43,781 nt of DNA from Oscillospiraceae bacterium (GTDB lineage Bacteria > Bacillota > Clostridia > Oscillospirales > Oscillospiraceae): assembly GCA_017549125.1 (NCBI GenBank), contig JAFYVL010000084.1:1-43781 (forward strand). Direction: 5' to 3'. Below the pieces are notes generated by a model. It ran no database searches. It saw only the letters and a program-made list of their open reading frames with translations, and was not told the origin of the DNA. Shown here in pieces: positions 16,501-26,117 of the stretch. The stretch's first letter is position 1. Every line of letters starts with the position of its first letter. A program made the translations under genes and the position numbers.

Positions 16501-18493
16501 CCACAGTAATGGTATCTGTGTCATAGACCCAGTTATTTTTACCCAGGAACTTTGCCTTATAGGCAGTTTCTCCGTTGATAAAGAAGGCCGCATACGCACC
16601 GGAATCCAATTCATCTCCGCTAGCCAGAGGGCCTGCCTTCATTAAATAGCGGAAGCCAAAGGTATAACTGCCATCCGCTGGGGCGTCCACCGTCCATTTT
16701 ATATAGGCAGTACCCGACAGGTCTGCACCGGCAACCAACTGGCTGAAGGACAAATTGTTTTCCAGTCTGCCGCCGCCAACGATCACGCCGCCGCTGGCAT
16801 CGGTACGGTTTTCCCTGGTGCTGTAATTGTTCCATTGAGCATACTGGGTATCCTCTGCCTCTGCTTTCAGCAAGGTCACAGGTGCCTCCGTCTCCACCGG
16901 GGTCAACCGGGCATCCAGATACAGACAGTCCACATTCGCCCAGGAATTACCCTGGCTCTCCATGATCTCTTTTACCAAAGGAATAGCGATAATCTCATTG
17001 ATGCCTTTTTTCAGGGTAACAGCAATGGTCTGCGTATCATAAACCCAACCATTCTTACCTAAAAATTGCGCCTGGTATGCGGTTTCGCCGTTAATGAAGA
17101 ATGCCGCATATACCTGATCGTTCAATTCCGCACCATTGCTAAGACTATTTGCCTTAAACAAATACCGCATACCCAGGGAATATTCCCCATCTTTAGGTGC
17201 TTCCACAGTCCATTTCACATAGGCAGTATTGCTCAGATCCGCGTTTTTCTTCAGATCTGCGTAAGCAATATTCTTACCATGGCTGCCTCCGCCAACGATC
17301 ACGCCACCGCTGGCATCGGTACGATTTTCTGTGGTGCTAAAGTTGTTCCACCGGGCATAGACAGTATCTTCTGCTTCCGCTACTGTCATGGTAGGTTCTG
17401 TTTCTTTTTCACAGGCTGTGAGCCGGTTGTCCAGATACAGACAGTCTGCATTGGCCCATCCCCAGGAATTGGCATCAATAATATCCTTTACCAAAGGAAT
17501 GGCAATGATCTCATTGCTACCCTCATTGAGTGCAACAGAAACGGCATCGGTATCATAGACCCAGCTGTTTTCGCCATTGAATTTTGCCTTATAGGCATCT
17601 GTTCCATTGACAAAGAAGGTTACATATACCTTTTCTGCCAAAGATCCGCTATGGGTACCACCAATTTTTATATGGGCACGCATAGCAATCTTGTAATTAC
17701 CGGCAGAAGGCGCATCCACCGTCCATTTGATATATGCGGTTTTGCTTAGATCTACGCTAGATTTCAGGTCAGCAAAATATACGTTCTTGCTGGCATCTGC
17801 GCCACCGACCTGCACACCGCCGCTGGCATTACTGTTATTCTCAGTGGTGTTGTAGCCGTTCCAAATGGCATAGTCGGTATTTTCTGCTTCTACACGATTT
17901 TTTCTTGCAGTCAGGTTTTTATCCAGATACAGACAGTCCACATTGGCCCAGCCCCAGGAATTGGCAGTTATGATGTCCTTCACCAGGGGAATCGCAATGA
18001 TCTCGTTGACGCCTGCATTGAGGGATACAGAAATCACATCCGTGTCATAGACCCAACCGTTTTTACCGGCAAAAGGTGCTTTGTAGGCAGTCTGTCCGTT
18101 GACGAAAAAGCTTACATACACCTTATCGTTCAGATAACCGCTGGGGCTACCACCGATCTGCACATGGGCTCGCAGAGCAATATCATAATTACCTGCATTG
18201 GGTGCGTCTACTGTCCATTTTACATAAGCAGTATTGCTCAGATCCACACCGGATTTGAGATCTGCAAAATATACATTTTTACTGGCATCCGATCCACCTA
18301 CTTGCACGCCACCACTGGCGTTGCTGTTATTTTCAGTGTTCTTATAGCCATTCCATGCAGTATAGAGAGTATCCTCTGCCTCTACCTTTTTCATGGAGTC
18401 CGTACTGGCTGCATTGGTTAAAACCGGAATAGAAGGCAAAATGATCGCCAAACACAGTAACAGCGCAAATATTCGTTTTCCTGTTTTGAACAT
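13538..18493 (-). CDS. Membrane-anchored surface protein with nine tandem CBM35-like modules
   Basis: 1651 residues from the third ATG of a triplet (18493), seven bases after AGGAGG. A signal peptide covers about 1-30. Nine modules of about 165-170 residues follow. Each of modules 1-8 opens with EAED/EAEN and includes NxSASGG or RTDASGG, AYVKWTV, FFVNGxxAY, WVYDT and WANVDCLY; the ninth opens FEAEN and is the most divergent. A Pro/Thr linker, one transmembrane helix and a Lys-rich tail (KRKKKK) end the protein. No LPxTG and no catalytic domain. It probably displays many sugar-binding sites on the cell surface, concentrating substrate for the GH30 lipoprotein encoded next to it. The family match (CBM6/35-like beta-sandwich) is from motif shape. 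Module repeats make this region prone to assembly or recombination changes. Confidence 0.85.
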   Translation of the reverse strand: MFKTGKRIFALLLCLAIILPSIPVLTNAASTDSMKKVEAEDTLYTAWNGYKNTENNSNASGGVQVGGSDASKNVYFADLKSGVDLSNTAYVKWTVDAPNAGNYDIALRAHVQIGGSPSGYLNDKVYVSFFVNGQTAYKAPFAGKNGWVYDTDVISVSLNAGVNEIIAIPLVKDIITANSWGWANVDCLYLDKNLTARKNRVEAENTDYAIWNGYNTTENNSNASGGVQVGGADASKNVYFADLKSSVDLSKTAYIKWTVDAPSAGNYKIAMRAHIKIGGTHSGSLAEKVYVTFFVNGTDAYKAKFNGENSWVYDTDAVSVALNEGSNEIIAIPLVKDIIDANSWGWANADCLYLDNRLTACEKETEPTMTVAEAEDTVYARWNNFSTTENRTDASGGVIVGGGSHGKNIAYADLKKNADLSNTAYVKWTVEAPKDGEYSLGMRYLFKANSLSNGAELNDQVYAAFFINGETAYQAQFLGKNGWVYDTQTIAVTLKKGINEIIAIPLVKEIMESQGNSWANVDCLYLDARLTPVETEAPVTLLKAEAEDTQYAQWNNYSTRENRTDASGGVIVGGGRLENNLSFSQLVAGADLSGTAYIKWTVDAPADGSYTFGFRYLMKAGPLASGDELDSGAYAAFFINGETAYKAKFLGKNNWVYDTDTITVELKQGENEILVIPFTKDLLQSYGDGWANADCLYYDDRLALVDAPREPQFMIVEAEDRDRTGANLYATVENRTDANGGKVIGGGKTENNVFLEQLKPGVDLSNTAYVAWNVEAPEDGEYIISLRYLMKVKEMANDTVLSPEAYAVFFVNGETAYKSAFMGKNGWVYNTQTIQITLNKGTNQIVAIPLVKDMLPYYGECWANVDSLHIDDRLTVLKAPRVPYGPDEGSDARPMNVVEAEDTVYTQWNSYSKVQDHNSASGGKMAAGAAANRNVYYADLKSGVKLSTTAYVKWVFTAPAAGEYYFRFRYNPNGEDMKAGSVLTPEGYAAFFVNGQTAYKAVFGGKDDWVYDTKTIAVTLQEGKNEVIVIPMVKDLYDAWGGGWANADCLYYDPALTLQKAPVKKTIEAEDRSLTHWNGYNTQESHNSASGGYQAAGSSAQNNVYYKQLKKGVDLTYTSYVKWVITAPKEGDYSFTLRYAPNADDTKSGEALKPEGYAAFFVNGQKAYKAPFLGFDNWVYNTEEISIHLKKGDNEIIAIPMVKDLYDAWGGGWANVDCLYIDGALTVKPTGYVEEKFTIAEAEDLTYVQWNLYNTTEKNGSATNGIVAAGSNSAANIYAKDLVSGADLSGTAYLKWTVIAPADGTYNFKLRYTAKEDGVKNGDAYENGIAYATFFVNDSDAYTAKLSGFGARCNWLWDTDTVQIKLKKGENELYVIPLVKDQYDAWGGGWANVDCLKMDTRLRLKKAPVYTRFEAENSEYNLYEGFKTYVGTEDWGSAWENDVTFDNLSEENILGIAYTKYYVYAEKAGTYRLGFGFRQGHNLQEYKDAFFGMYVNLKDKYKVPFTATNAGNNRLVYMDVQLQEGDNYIYCTACMKDLMDYPKYPSQKNGYVLWIDHDYILLPEGLTSTVASALPNWSGDAEADYNQSLLSVWGDLSGEKKPAVEQAPTEPATTVTKSTGGNTWWIAAGAVMVSAVLILVLVKRKKKKNNA

Positions 18494-18506
18494 CATCATT
18501 CCTCCT

Positions 18507-20036
18507 TTACGCATAAAGATTGGCATCCCAAGTCAAGGTGACCGTTGCCATAGCAGGCACGGTATACTCGATCACCTTATCTCCTACAACCAGTTTAAAG
18601 GTATTTTCTTGGGTATTTTCGTTGCAGATAACCGCTGTCATGGTGCCGTTTTCATTGCGGTACACCGCATTGGCCACCAGACCCTTAAAATCCTCTCGGG
18701 TGTCCGTGGATTCCACTCGGACGGCGCCGGGACGGATAAACTTGCTGAAATGTGCCAGAGCATAGAAATCCTCCAGGTATGCCACGGTCTTTTCTTCCCG
18801 ATTCCATTCCAGCATACCAATGCCCATCACATTGACACTTTCGCCGTTTTCGTCCAGCAGAGCCGGACCATATTCTTCGTCCAGGCAGATATTCCACAAA
18901 ATGTGAGCGCCGGAGCCGATCAACTGAGACTCCATGAGCCAGCCCATCTGCCGGAAAAATCTTGCCGCACTGGATTGGGTGCGTCCAGCTGCTTCCGTCA
19001 CATACAACGGTACATCCGGATACATTTCCCGCACCTCTGCCATCTCAGAAAAATCGCTGTTATAGGTGTGATAACCGATCATATCGATGCTGCCCAGTGT
19101 CTTGCCCAACAAGCTCTTACCGCTGGCACCGGTGTTAAAATCCCAACACATAACCTTGGTGTCCAGACCTGCATCTTCCAATGTAGGCTTCAGGTACACA
19201 TTGATCAATGTGGAATGATCATCGGTGTTCATATACATTGCCGCAATAGCATGGGTGGCTGTAGGTTCGTTCTGATCGGTAATGCAATAAATGGGAATTC
19301 CGTGGGACTCATAGGCCTGAATGGACTTAACCAAATAATCGCAAAATAGCTGATAATACTCACGCTTCAAGGTGGATTGATTGAGAGAATGGAATTCCTC
19401 AATGGTCTTCATCCACAAAGGTGCTGTCCAGGAACACAGGAACACTTTGAAATTTTCCTCACCGATCAATTCCTTAGCCTGCTGCAGGAAGGGAATGATC
19501 AGCTCCTCATGCTTTCCCAAAGTAAAATGCTCCAGGGTCAGATCGTCCCGGACGGGAGCATAGGAGAAATTGGGGTCTGTGGAGAAGTCAGAAATGCCAT
19601 TGGGCTGACGCAAAATATTCAAGCCGATGCCCTCATCCTCATCAAACAGGCTGACCATAACCTGATTGCGCAATTCTTCGGGCATATCCAACAGGTTGAT
19701 GGCAGAGGACTCTGTCATGGCTGCGCCCCAGCCCAGGATCTCCTGGTGGGTAGTGGTGGCATCCACCTGGATCACCGCACCGGTGGAACGGTCCAGCTGA
19801 TCCAGGTCATAGACCAAAGCCGAGCCATCCTCCTGGCGGTCAAATTTCACAAAATCACCGGGGATGGTCAAATATGCCGCCGGTGTACCGTTGACGGTCA
19901 CCGTGGAGTCTATTGCTACCGGCTCTGTGGGGGCTGTGGTCTCGGTGGAGGCTGTTTTCTCAGAGGTACAGCCAAACAGTACAGCAACCATCACCGCGCA
20001 CAGAACCAGGCATAAAATTCTTTTCATTTTCGTCAT
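18507..20036 (-). CDS. GH30-family glycoside hydrolase, surface lipoprotein
   Basis: 509 residues with a lipoprotein signal (lipobox LFGC, Cys23) and a short Thr/Pro linker. The catalytic (beta/alpha)8 barrel has GWGAAMTES at its start, acid/base Glu257 in DQNEP and nucleophile Glu348 in YVTEAAG, followed by the small beta side domain typical of GH30. GH30 includes beta-1,6-glucanase, beta-glucosylceramidase-like and xylanase subfamilies; the subfamily is not clear. It is the only predicted extracellular glycosidase of the main operon, so it likely generates the oligosaccharides that the transporters import. GGGAG lies seven bases before the ATG and overlaps the end of the permease gene. Confidence 0.9.
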   Translation of the reverse strand: MTKMKRILCLVLCAVMVAVLFGCTSEKTASTETTAPTEPVAIDSTVTVNGTPAAYLTIPGDFVKFDRQEDGSALVYDLDQLDRSTGAVIQVDATTTHQEILGWGAAMTESSAINLLDMPEELRNQVMVSLFDEDEGIGLNILRQPNGISDFSTDPNFSYAPVRDDLTLEHFTLGKHEELIIPFLQQAKELIGEENFKVFLCSWTAPLWMKTIEEFHSLNQSTLKREYYQLFCDYLVKSIQAYESHGIPIYCITDQNEPTATHAIAAMYMNTDDHSTLINVYLKPTLEDAGLDTKVMCWDFNTGASGKSLLGKTLGSIDMIGYHTYNSDFSEMAEVREMYPDVPLYVTEAAGRTQSSAARFFRQMGWLMESQLIGSGAHILWNICLDEEYGPALLDENGESVNVMGIGMLEWNREEKTVAYLEDFYALAHFSKFIRPGAVRVESTDTREDFKGLVANAVYRNENGTMTAVICNENTQENTFKLVVGDKVIEYTVPAMATVTLTWDANLYA

Positions 20037-20038
20037 AG

Positions 20039-20956
20039 TTATTCTCCCGTAATGCCGGAGGCTTCCACGCCTTCCACAAATTTCCGCTGCAACAGTAAAT
20101 ACAGGATCATCAGCGGTCCTACGGTCAACAAGGTCGCCGCCATTTGTATCCGCTCATTCAATCGGTTCAGAGAGCTGCCCTGGCTGGCAGGATATGCCGC
20201 GCCGAACAGTTTGTCAAACTTTTCCAGTTGCAGAGGCAGCGTATTGATCTTGCCGTCCAGATACAATCCGGAACGGGATGTTTCGTTCCAATACCAAACG
20301 AAGCTCAACAACAAGGACAGAATAATGGTGGGCACCACCATGGGGATGGAGATCCGAAAAAAAGTTCGTACCGGACCGGCTCCGTCGATCTGTGCGGCCT
20401 CATCATAGGCCTTGGGATATTGGAAGCCCTGCATAAATATCAGCACAAACAGAGAGCTTTTCACGCCCTGTCCCATGGCTGCAGGTAGCCAAATGGAAAG
20501 CTCCGTACCCACCATGCCGTAGCTGTTGAATAGCACATACTGGGGTACCAGTGTCAAACTGGTGGGGATCACAAACACCAGGATCAACATACCGATCCAG
20601 AGTTTTTTCAGAGGTACACGGAATTTTGCCAGACCATAGCCTGCTAATGCGCAGGAAAGGGTCTGCAAAATACTTGCCACGCCTGCCAAAATCACCGTAT
20701 TGGTGAAGGTTACCGGATACTCCAGGGTGCTGAATACCTGCTTGAAATTCTCAAAATCCAAATAGGTCGGCACCCATTGGATGGTGGGATTGATCAGATC
20801 AGATGTGGGCATCAGAGAGACCAGGATCATATACATAATGGGATAAATGTATACAAATCCAAAGTCCAGCAGAAGCACATAGATGGCAAGCTTGGTCAGC
20901 CGCTGTCCCCATTTGCCGTCATTGGTCAAACCCTTGACAGAAAACTTTTTAGTCAT
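20039..20956 (-). CDS. Sugar ABC transporter permease, MalG/UgpE type (pair 2)
   Basis: 305 residues with six predicted transmembrane helices. The cytoplasmic EAA loop reads EAAQIDGAGPVRTFFRISIP, the contact site for the ATPase. It overlaps the MalF-type partner by 8 bases, implying coupled translation and a heterodimeric pore. It belongs to the CUT1 class for oligosaccharides. It is separated from permease pair 1 by the NHL-Yip1 and DUF5696 genes. Confidence 0.93.
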   Translation of the reverse strand: MTKKFSVKGLTNDGKWGQRLTKLAIYVLLLDFGFVYIYPIMYMILVSLMPTSDLINPTIQWVPTYLDFENFKQVFSTLEYPVTFTNTVILAGVASILQTLSCALAGYGLAKFRVPLKKLWIGMLILVFVIPTSLTLVPQYVLFNSYGMVGTELSIWLPAAMGQGVKSSLFVLIFMQGFQYPKAYDEAAQIDGAGPVRTFFRISIPMVVPTIILSLLLSFVWYWNETSRSGLYLDGKINTLPLQLEKFDKLFGAAYPASQGSSLNRLNERIQMAATLLTVGPLMILYLLLQRKFVEGVEASGITGE

Positions 20957-21824
20957 CGTGCTTCTCCTTTCTCTCCTTTAACAGCAGGAAGGTAATGCCC
21001 AGCAGTACCAGCTCCACCAGGGAATACAGCCAGGAAATGGCCGCAGAATAGGAGTACGGGGCATCCAATCTGGTTAAATTGTTCTTTACCAGCTTTGCCA
21101 AGGCATTACTGGGCATGCCTGCCAGATCCACCACCGTATAAATACCGCTAAGCAGGATCATGGGCTTTAAGTGGGGAAAGGTGATCTTCCAAAAAATCTG
21201 CCAGCCGCTGGCACCGTCAATGGATGCCGCCTCATAAATGGGCTTATTGATCTTCTGCAGACCTGCCAGAATAATCAGGATCTGCACACCGGAGTACCAC
21301 AGGATCAGCACCACATTATCAAAAATATACTGCAAGGGTGTAGCGATGACACCGGGCAGATTGCCGATGATCTGATAAACACCATAATCATTGGCCTGGA
21401 TCAGCATAGTGGCATCATTGCCGATGAGCTTGCTCATAACCGGGCCGCTGATAACCACCACCGGGAAGAAAAACAACGCCCGGAAAAAGCCTCTGCCCTT
21501 AGTGACCTTATTCAGAAGCAATGCCAGGATCACAGAGGCAACCAGGATCATGGGAGTGGAAAAAGCGATAAATTCCACGGTGTCCAGCAGTGCCGGCAGG
21601 AAATTGGCATCCTTTGTAAAGATCTCTTCAAACCATTGGGCACCCAGGATGGTAAGCTCCATGCCGTTGACCGTAAATTTCACACGGCTAATACTCATGA
21701 CCAGAGAATAGCCAATGGGGATCAAGGTAAAAACCAGCAGACCGATCAGCCAGGGGGACAAAAATGCCAGACCACTCAGGGCGTCTCTTGTTCTTAAGGT
21801 TGTTTGCTTTTTTTGCTTTTTCAT
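20949..21824 (-). CDS. Sugar ABC transporter permease, MalF/UgpA type (pair 2)
   Basis: 291 residues, six predicted membrane helices, EAA loop EAASIDGASGWQIFWKITFP. It pairs with the permease at 20039-20956. It has no dedicated binding protein next to it; the nearest are two transcribed upstream in the same operon. It could share them, or the DUF5696 protein encoded immediately before it could contribute to recognition. Confidence 0.93.
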   Translation of the reverse strand: MKKQKKQTTLRTRDALSGLAFLSPWLIGLLVFTLIPIGYSLVMSISRVKFTVNGMELTILGAQWFEEIFTKDANFLPALLDTVEFIAFSTPMILVASVILALLLNKVTKGRGFFRALFFFPVVVISGPVMSKLIGNDATMLIQANDYGVYQIIGNLPGVIATPLQYIFDNVVLILWYSGVQILIILAGLQKINKPIYEAASIDGASGWQIFWKITFPHLKPMILLSGIYTVVDLAGMPSNALAKLVKNNLTRLDAPYSYSAAISWLYSLVELVLLGITFLLLKERKEKHDD

Positions 21825-21841
21825 AGACGCTCCTTTCCGGT

Positions 21842-24121
21842 CTATTTACCGCTGACAAATACAGCACTCACCGCATTGACGGTGACACCGTTTACGGTCA
21901 CATCTGTATCGGTATAGTTGATATAAATGCTGCCATTGGCATATTCGGTCAAAACCACACCCTCCTGCAAAACCCGGTGATCCAACATCTGCTGTCCATG
22001 TACATGGTGTAGCACCTGATCGATCCGCTGATAGATGGAAACCGCCGTGGCCTTCCAATCATCAAAGCAGGTGGAAAAATATTCCTCGCTGGGAGTATCT
22101 GTCAACTCCTTGCTGTCGCTGCCTGTGAGCAGGAAGGAAGGATAGGCATTGTATTCGATGCATTTAAGCACATCCATATCCGTGTAGAAACTCTGGTTGG
22201 CATAGGGTGCATAGAGCATCACATTGCCGGAAAGCACCAGCTGCAAAAAGGGTACGGAATCCGTCTCAAAGGCATAGCGGCTGGAGCTCATGGGGGCATC
22301 CCGGTAAACAGCCGTGGTACCCAGCACATACTGATTGGGATGATACAGTGTCAGACCCGTCTCCCCCGTTAAGGCTTCCAGCTTCCCGGAAACCATGGTC
22401 AGCACCTGGGAACGGCTCATTTCCTTGTCCAGCAGCATTTCTGCGTATAGCATGGAGCCCAGTTCATCGGTGACATAGTTCGTCAGTCCTGCCTTCTTTA
22501 AACTGTCAATTTGCTTGGTATACGCCGACAAAGCCTTCTTGATCTTTAAGTACTGGATGTCACCTAAAAACACATTTTGATCGTTGCGCATTAGCTGGAT
22601 CACTTCCTGAGAAAGCGCAATACCCAGGTCGTTTTCGCTGGAAACCTGCACCTGCCGCACGCTCAGCGGTGCCAGATACATAGAAAGGGCAGTTCCCTGC
22701 TTTTCCAGTTTTTTCTGCAGTGATGTCACATCCTGCAGGCTGCCTAACTGGGTGTCCTCGTAGGTCTCCAACTTTTCATAGCCGTTGAGACCACCCTCCT
22801 GCCAGCCCAGCAGCTGGAAGGAACTGTTGGTGATCCCCTGCTGCTGCAAATACTCTGCCGCATCCAGAAGCTGATCGGCTTCTGTCAGCTGGGTAGTACT
22901 GTCGTATAAATACCCTTCCTGAATATCTGCCACAATAAAATCCATCATCATGGCAGGTATTTGCAGGGCATAGTCGGGCATATTGCCCTCCTGGGTCAAA
23001 ATACTGCCATATTGCTTTGCCATACCGCTGTAATTGGCATCCTCGCCCTGAAGGAAATACACACACACAGAGGGATTGACGGTATTTGGGGTTTTTTGAA
23101 CCATTTGGATACCCGCACCGTCTCTGCCTACAGGCTGCAAATAGGCTTGCCGGTAGGTAAAATATGCGGTGGAATAATTATAGTTGGTAACAATACCCGC
23201 AGGATCTGCCATGATGGAGGCATATTCCGCACCGGACTGCACATAGCCAAACAGGGCATTCTGGTCATAACCATGGCTGATACCGTAAACGGGCATGGTA
23301 ATAGTTTCGCTGTCTTTCAGAAAATCATTGCCACGATTGGCATTCAGATCACCTATCGTGTAGGGATTGTCGATGCTGTAATCGTTGCCATACACCCTTT
23401 CGCAATAGCCTGCCAAATATTTGACGGGACGGCGGAACCGGATCAGCGCACCGCTGCCGTCGGGGACAAACATATAGCCGCTGATCTCATCGCCCACGGT
23501 TGCTCCCAAAAACGGAGCAAACCATACCTGTCCCAGCACACAGCTGCCGGTCTCCTTGATGGAGGAATCCTCCAGGGAGAAGCGAATATGGTCACTTTCC
23601 AGGGTCAGCCTTGCAGACAAACTGATCCCCTGTTCCTTAAAATCCACATGGAGGACCACGCCGTTTTCACAGGCTTCATAACTGCATTTATTTTTGCTGT
23701 TACCTGCACCGATCTGGGCAATACCGCCTGCTTCATCATAGTATTTGATGGATACGATGGAATTGCCAAAAGAGGACCAGGTCTTGTTCAGATCCTCCGG
23801 CTGATCCTGTCGAAGGGCGCCCCAGATATATCCGTTTTCCAGATTGACCACCCGGATAGAAGCGGTCTCCTTCCGCAGGTACAGGGCAAGCTTCTCATTC
23901 TGTGCAATCTGTTCATATCCCTCCAGAGTCATGCCCTCCAAGGCAGAGGGCTTGTCCGTATCATTGACATGCGTATACAGATTGGAGACCGCAGAGTAAC
24001 TACTGTAGCCATCCATGGGTACATCTGGGGATGTGGCAGGGATTTCTGCCCAGGCACAGCCGCCCATACTGCAAAGCAGAATAACCGCCAACAAGCAAGC
24101 CAGGATTCTTCTATCGCCCAC
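21842..24121 (-). CDS. Secreted DUF5696-family protein, possible TIM-barrel glycosidase
   Basis: 759 residues beginning with GTG 24121, nine bases after AAGGAGG and overlapping the NHL-Yip1 gene end. A signal peptide with GGC at 20-22 is a weak lipobox. The N-terminal half is beta-rich (YIWGALRQDQ, GYMFVPDGSGALIRF). The second half looks like a (beta/alpha) barrel, with an acidic VTDELGSMLYAE segment that could hold a catalytic Asp or Glu. I recognise this as the DUF5696 group, recurrent next to sugar ABC transporters in Firmicutes. Enzymatic activity is inference. Confidence 0.7.
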   Translation of the reverse strand: MGDRRILACLLAVILLCSMGGCAWAEIPATSPDVPMDGYSSYSAVSNLYTHVNDTDKPSALEGMTLEGYEQIAQNEKLALYLRKETASIRVVNLENGYIWGALRQDQPEDLNKTWSSFGNSIVSIKYYDEAGGIAQIGAGNSKNKCSYEACENGVVLHVDFKEQGISLSARLTLESDHIRFSLEDSSIKETGSCVLGQVWFAPFLGATVGDEISGYMFVPDGSGALIRFRRPVKYLAGYCERVYGNDYSIDNPYTIGDLNANRGNDFLKDSETITMPVYGISHGYDQNALFGYVQSGAEYASIMADPAGIVTNYNYSTAYFTYRQAYLQPVGRDGAGIQMVQKTPNTVNPSVCVYFLQGEDANYSGMAKQYGSILTQEGNMPDYALQIPAMMMDFIVADIQEGYLYDSTTQLTEADQLLDAAEYLQQQGITNSSFQLLGWQEGGLNGYEKLETYEDTQLGSLQDVTSLQKKLEKQGTALSMYLAPLSVRQVQVSSENDLGIALSQEVIQLMRNDQNVFLGDIQYLKIKKALSAYTKQIDSLKKAGLTNYVTDELGSMLYAEMLLDKEMSRSQVLTMVSGKLEALTGETGLTLYHPNQYVLGTTAVYRDAPMSSSRYAFETDSVPFLQLVLSGNVMLYAPYANQSFYTDMDVLKCIEYNAYPSFLLTGSDSKELTDTPSEEYFSTCFDDWKATAVSIYQRIDQVLHHVHGQQMLDHRVLQEGVVLTEYANGSIYINYTDTDVTVNGVTVNAVSAVFVSGK

Positions 24122-26105
24122 GCAGCTGCACCTCCTTAAATACTTCTACAAAGAAATTGACCATTTGGTCTGCAAACATGCCCAGCAAGGACAATGCCAA
24201 AACCACCACCGCCATCAAAAACACGGTGATGCCCAAATTGGCAAAAACTGTCCGCAGCAGGTATCTGTGCACTTCCTTCAGAAAGATCACCAACAAAACC
24301 GCACACCAAATATAGATCACCAGGCTGGCGAACAGCAGGATACGGCTTTCGTTGAGGGTGACACCGTGGGAAATTAGCACAATAAAGGGTATGAACACCA
24401 AAAACGGAGATCCGCAATAGGGCAGACCGATGTACAGATCCCGGAACCGTGCCTTACTTTCATTGATCTCGCCCACCAGGAAATTACAGCCCAAAAACAG
24501 CACCACAGGTGCCGCAAATACCAATGTGACAAACATTAGAGATGTATTCTGGGTATTGGTAGTGCTGACCACGAAGCCACGAAGCACATAATTGCACACA
24601 AACACCACATACAGGGCAATGTATAGTAAGGTTGCCGTCAGATAGTCGCCCTTATCCTCCCACCGTATGGACTCAAAGGTATCGATGGGATGGCGTAGAA
24701 CATCCATGACCATCTTTAGATTTTGTATCCGTCGTCCGGGTTTTCTCACAGGAAGCCGGTCATAGATCCAGCGGTTATAGACAAATCGCAGGATGGCGAA
24801 AACCACGATAGCTCCCAATGCCCAGGGTAAAAGATCCGACAACTCACTGTTGCGGATCTGCCAGAAGGCATCGGAGTAGCCCTCCCGGTTTTCTGCCAGC
24901 TGATAGCAGGCCGCCGCAGCTTCATAGTCATGCTGCTGAAAAGCACAGTTGCCTAGACCGTTTTCTACCATCTGACAGCTACCGCTGATACGGCGGACAC
25001 CTTCCCAGATCTGCTGACTTTCCGTATAACGACCCTGGTTATAGGTTTCCAGCGCCTTATGGACAGAATTAGCGTAGGCTGTAGGCATAAAGCTATGCAT
25101 GAGTCCCCGTTCCTGATCCAGGATGTACAGATTGCCCTTGTCGTCGCAATCAATGGCGGAAACCTTGGTAAACAAGCCCACCAGTTCCTTGGAGGCAGTC
25201 ATGCCACCCAGGGAGAACAACAGATTGCCGTCCTTGTCATATTCATAGATCAGACCGTTTTCCGTAATGGCATAGATCTGCTCGGCATTGCCTACGCACA
25301 GATCCACAAAATTGGTCTCGTCATGCATCTGGGCAGGAAACAGATTATTGCCTGCCACATCATGCTTTTTCAGCGCATTTCCCACGGCTGTCATGGTGAC
25401 TGTGTAGAGAAGCTTGTTGTCATCCATTTCCACATTGCGGAAAGAATAGGGAATTTTATTGAGAAGCTTTTCCTTCTGTGCCTGGGTAAAGAATCGGTCA
25501 ATGAGCCAATCTCCCAGGGAGGTCGGATTATTGTTATAGCCAAAGTATCCCAAAAATGCGCCTTCGGCACTCATTTGGATGATGCCGTCATAGGAGCCCG
25601 TAGACACCACATACATGAGCCCCTCGGGATCGACCGCAATCTTACTGGGAGAAAACTGGGTCTTGGAACCAAAGGTAGGTTCTGTGGGACGACCGTAGGA
25701 ACAGACAAACTGACCGTCCAGGGTAAAAACCTGTATACTGTTCAAGCCCCGGTCTGCCACATAAATATTGCCGTTGCCGCTGATGCAGATGCCGGAGGGC
25801 ATACTAAGATTTTCCTTGCCAAATTCCACATGCTCTGCGCCCTGGATGTCGGTTACCACAATGCGGCCGTTGCCGGTATCGGCAATATAGATCTTATCCT
25901 CATACATGCAAAAATCTTCCGGCGTCATCAGATTCAGCTGATGCAATGTCACGCAGTCGGGTACATAAGCATCCTGTGTCCGTCTCCACTCACCGCTGGA
26001 GAGCTTTACATAAGTATAGGCCGTCGCATTTGCCGCAGAAGCCGGCAGAATAAAGCCTGTTATCAAACAAAGCACCAAAATCAGTGCAATGAACCATTTT
26101 TTCAT
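24111..26105 (-). CDS. NHL-repeat, TPR-like and Yip1-domain membrane protein
   Basis: 664 residues. A signal peptide (1-24) leads into an extracellular NHL beta-propeller (about 55-340) with blades such as MPSGICISGNGNIYVADRGLNSIQVF. A short TPR-like helical part (about 345-410, ALETYNQGRYTESQQIW and NCAFQQHDYEAAAACY) follows, then one membrane helix. A Yip1-like bundle of five helices (about 475-655) contains NESKARFRDLYIGLPYCGSPFLVFIP. It may sense or scaffold the transporter in the membrane; the role is unknown. It overlaps the DUF5696 gene by 11 bases, so the two are probably made together. Confidence 0.8.
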   Translation of the reverse strand: MKKWFIALILVLCLITGFILPASAANATAYTYVKLSSGEWRRTQDAYVPDCVTLHQLNLMTPEDFCMYEDKIYIADTGNGRIVVTDIQGAEHVEFGKENLSMPSGICISGNGNIYVADRGLNSIQVFTLDGQFVCSYGRPTEPTFGSKTQFSPSKIAVDPEGLMYVVSTGSYDGIIQMSAEGAFLGYFGYNNNPTSLGDWLIDRFFTQAQKEKLLNKIPYSFRNVEMDDNKLLYTVTMTAVGNALKKHDVAGNNLFPAQMHDETNFVDLCVGNAEQIYAITENGLIYEYDKDGNLLFSLGGMTASKELVGLFTKVSAIDCDDKGNLYILDQERGLMHSFMPTAYANSVHKALETYNQGRYTESQQIWEGVRRISGSCQMVENGLGNCAFQQHDYEAAAACYQLAENREGYSDAFWQIRNSELSDLLPWALGAIVVFAILRFVYNRWIYDRLPVRKPGRRIQNLKMVMDVLRHPIDTFESIRWEDKGDYLTATLLYIALYVVFVCNYVLRGFVVSTTNTQNTSLMFVTLVFAAPVVLFLGCNFLVGEINESKARFRDLYIGLPYCGSPFLVFIPFIVLISHGVTLNESRILLFASLVIYIWCAVLLVIFLKEVHRYLLRTVFANLGITVFLMAVVVLALSLLGMFADQMVNFFVEVFKEVQLRGR

Positions 26106-26117
26106 GACCGCGCCCCC

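Noticed and set aside
13538-18493. Periodic repeats considered as a CRISPR or satellite
   Set aside because: The period is about 500 bp, the repeats are divergent, and the frame is open throughout; they are protein modules.
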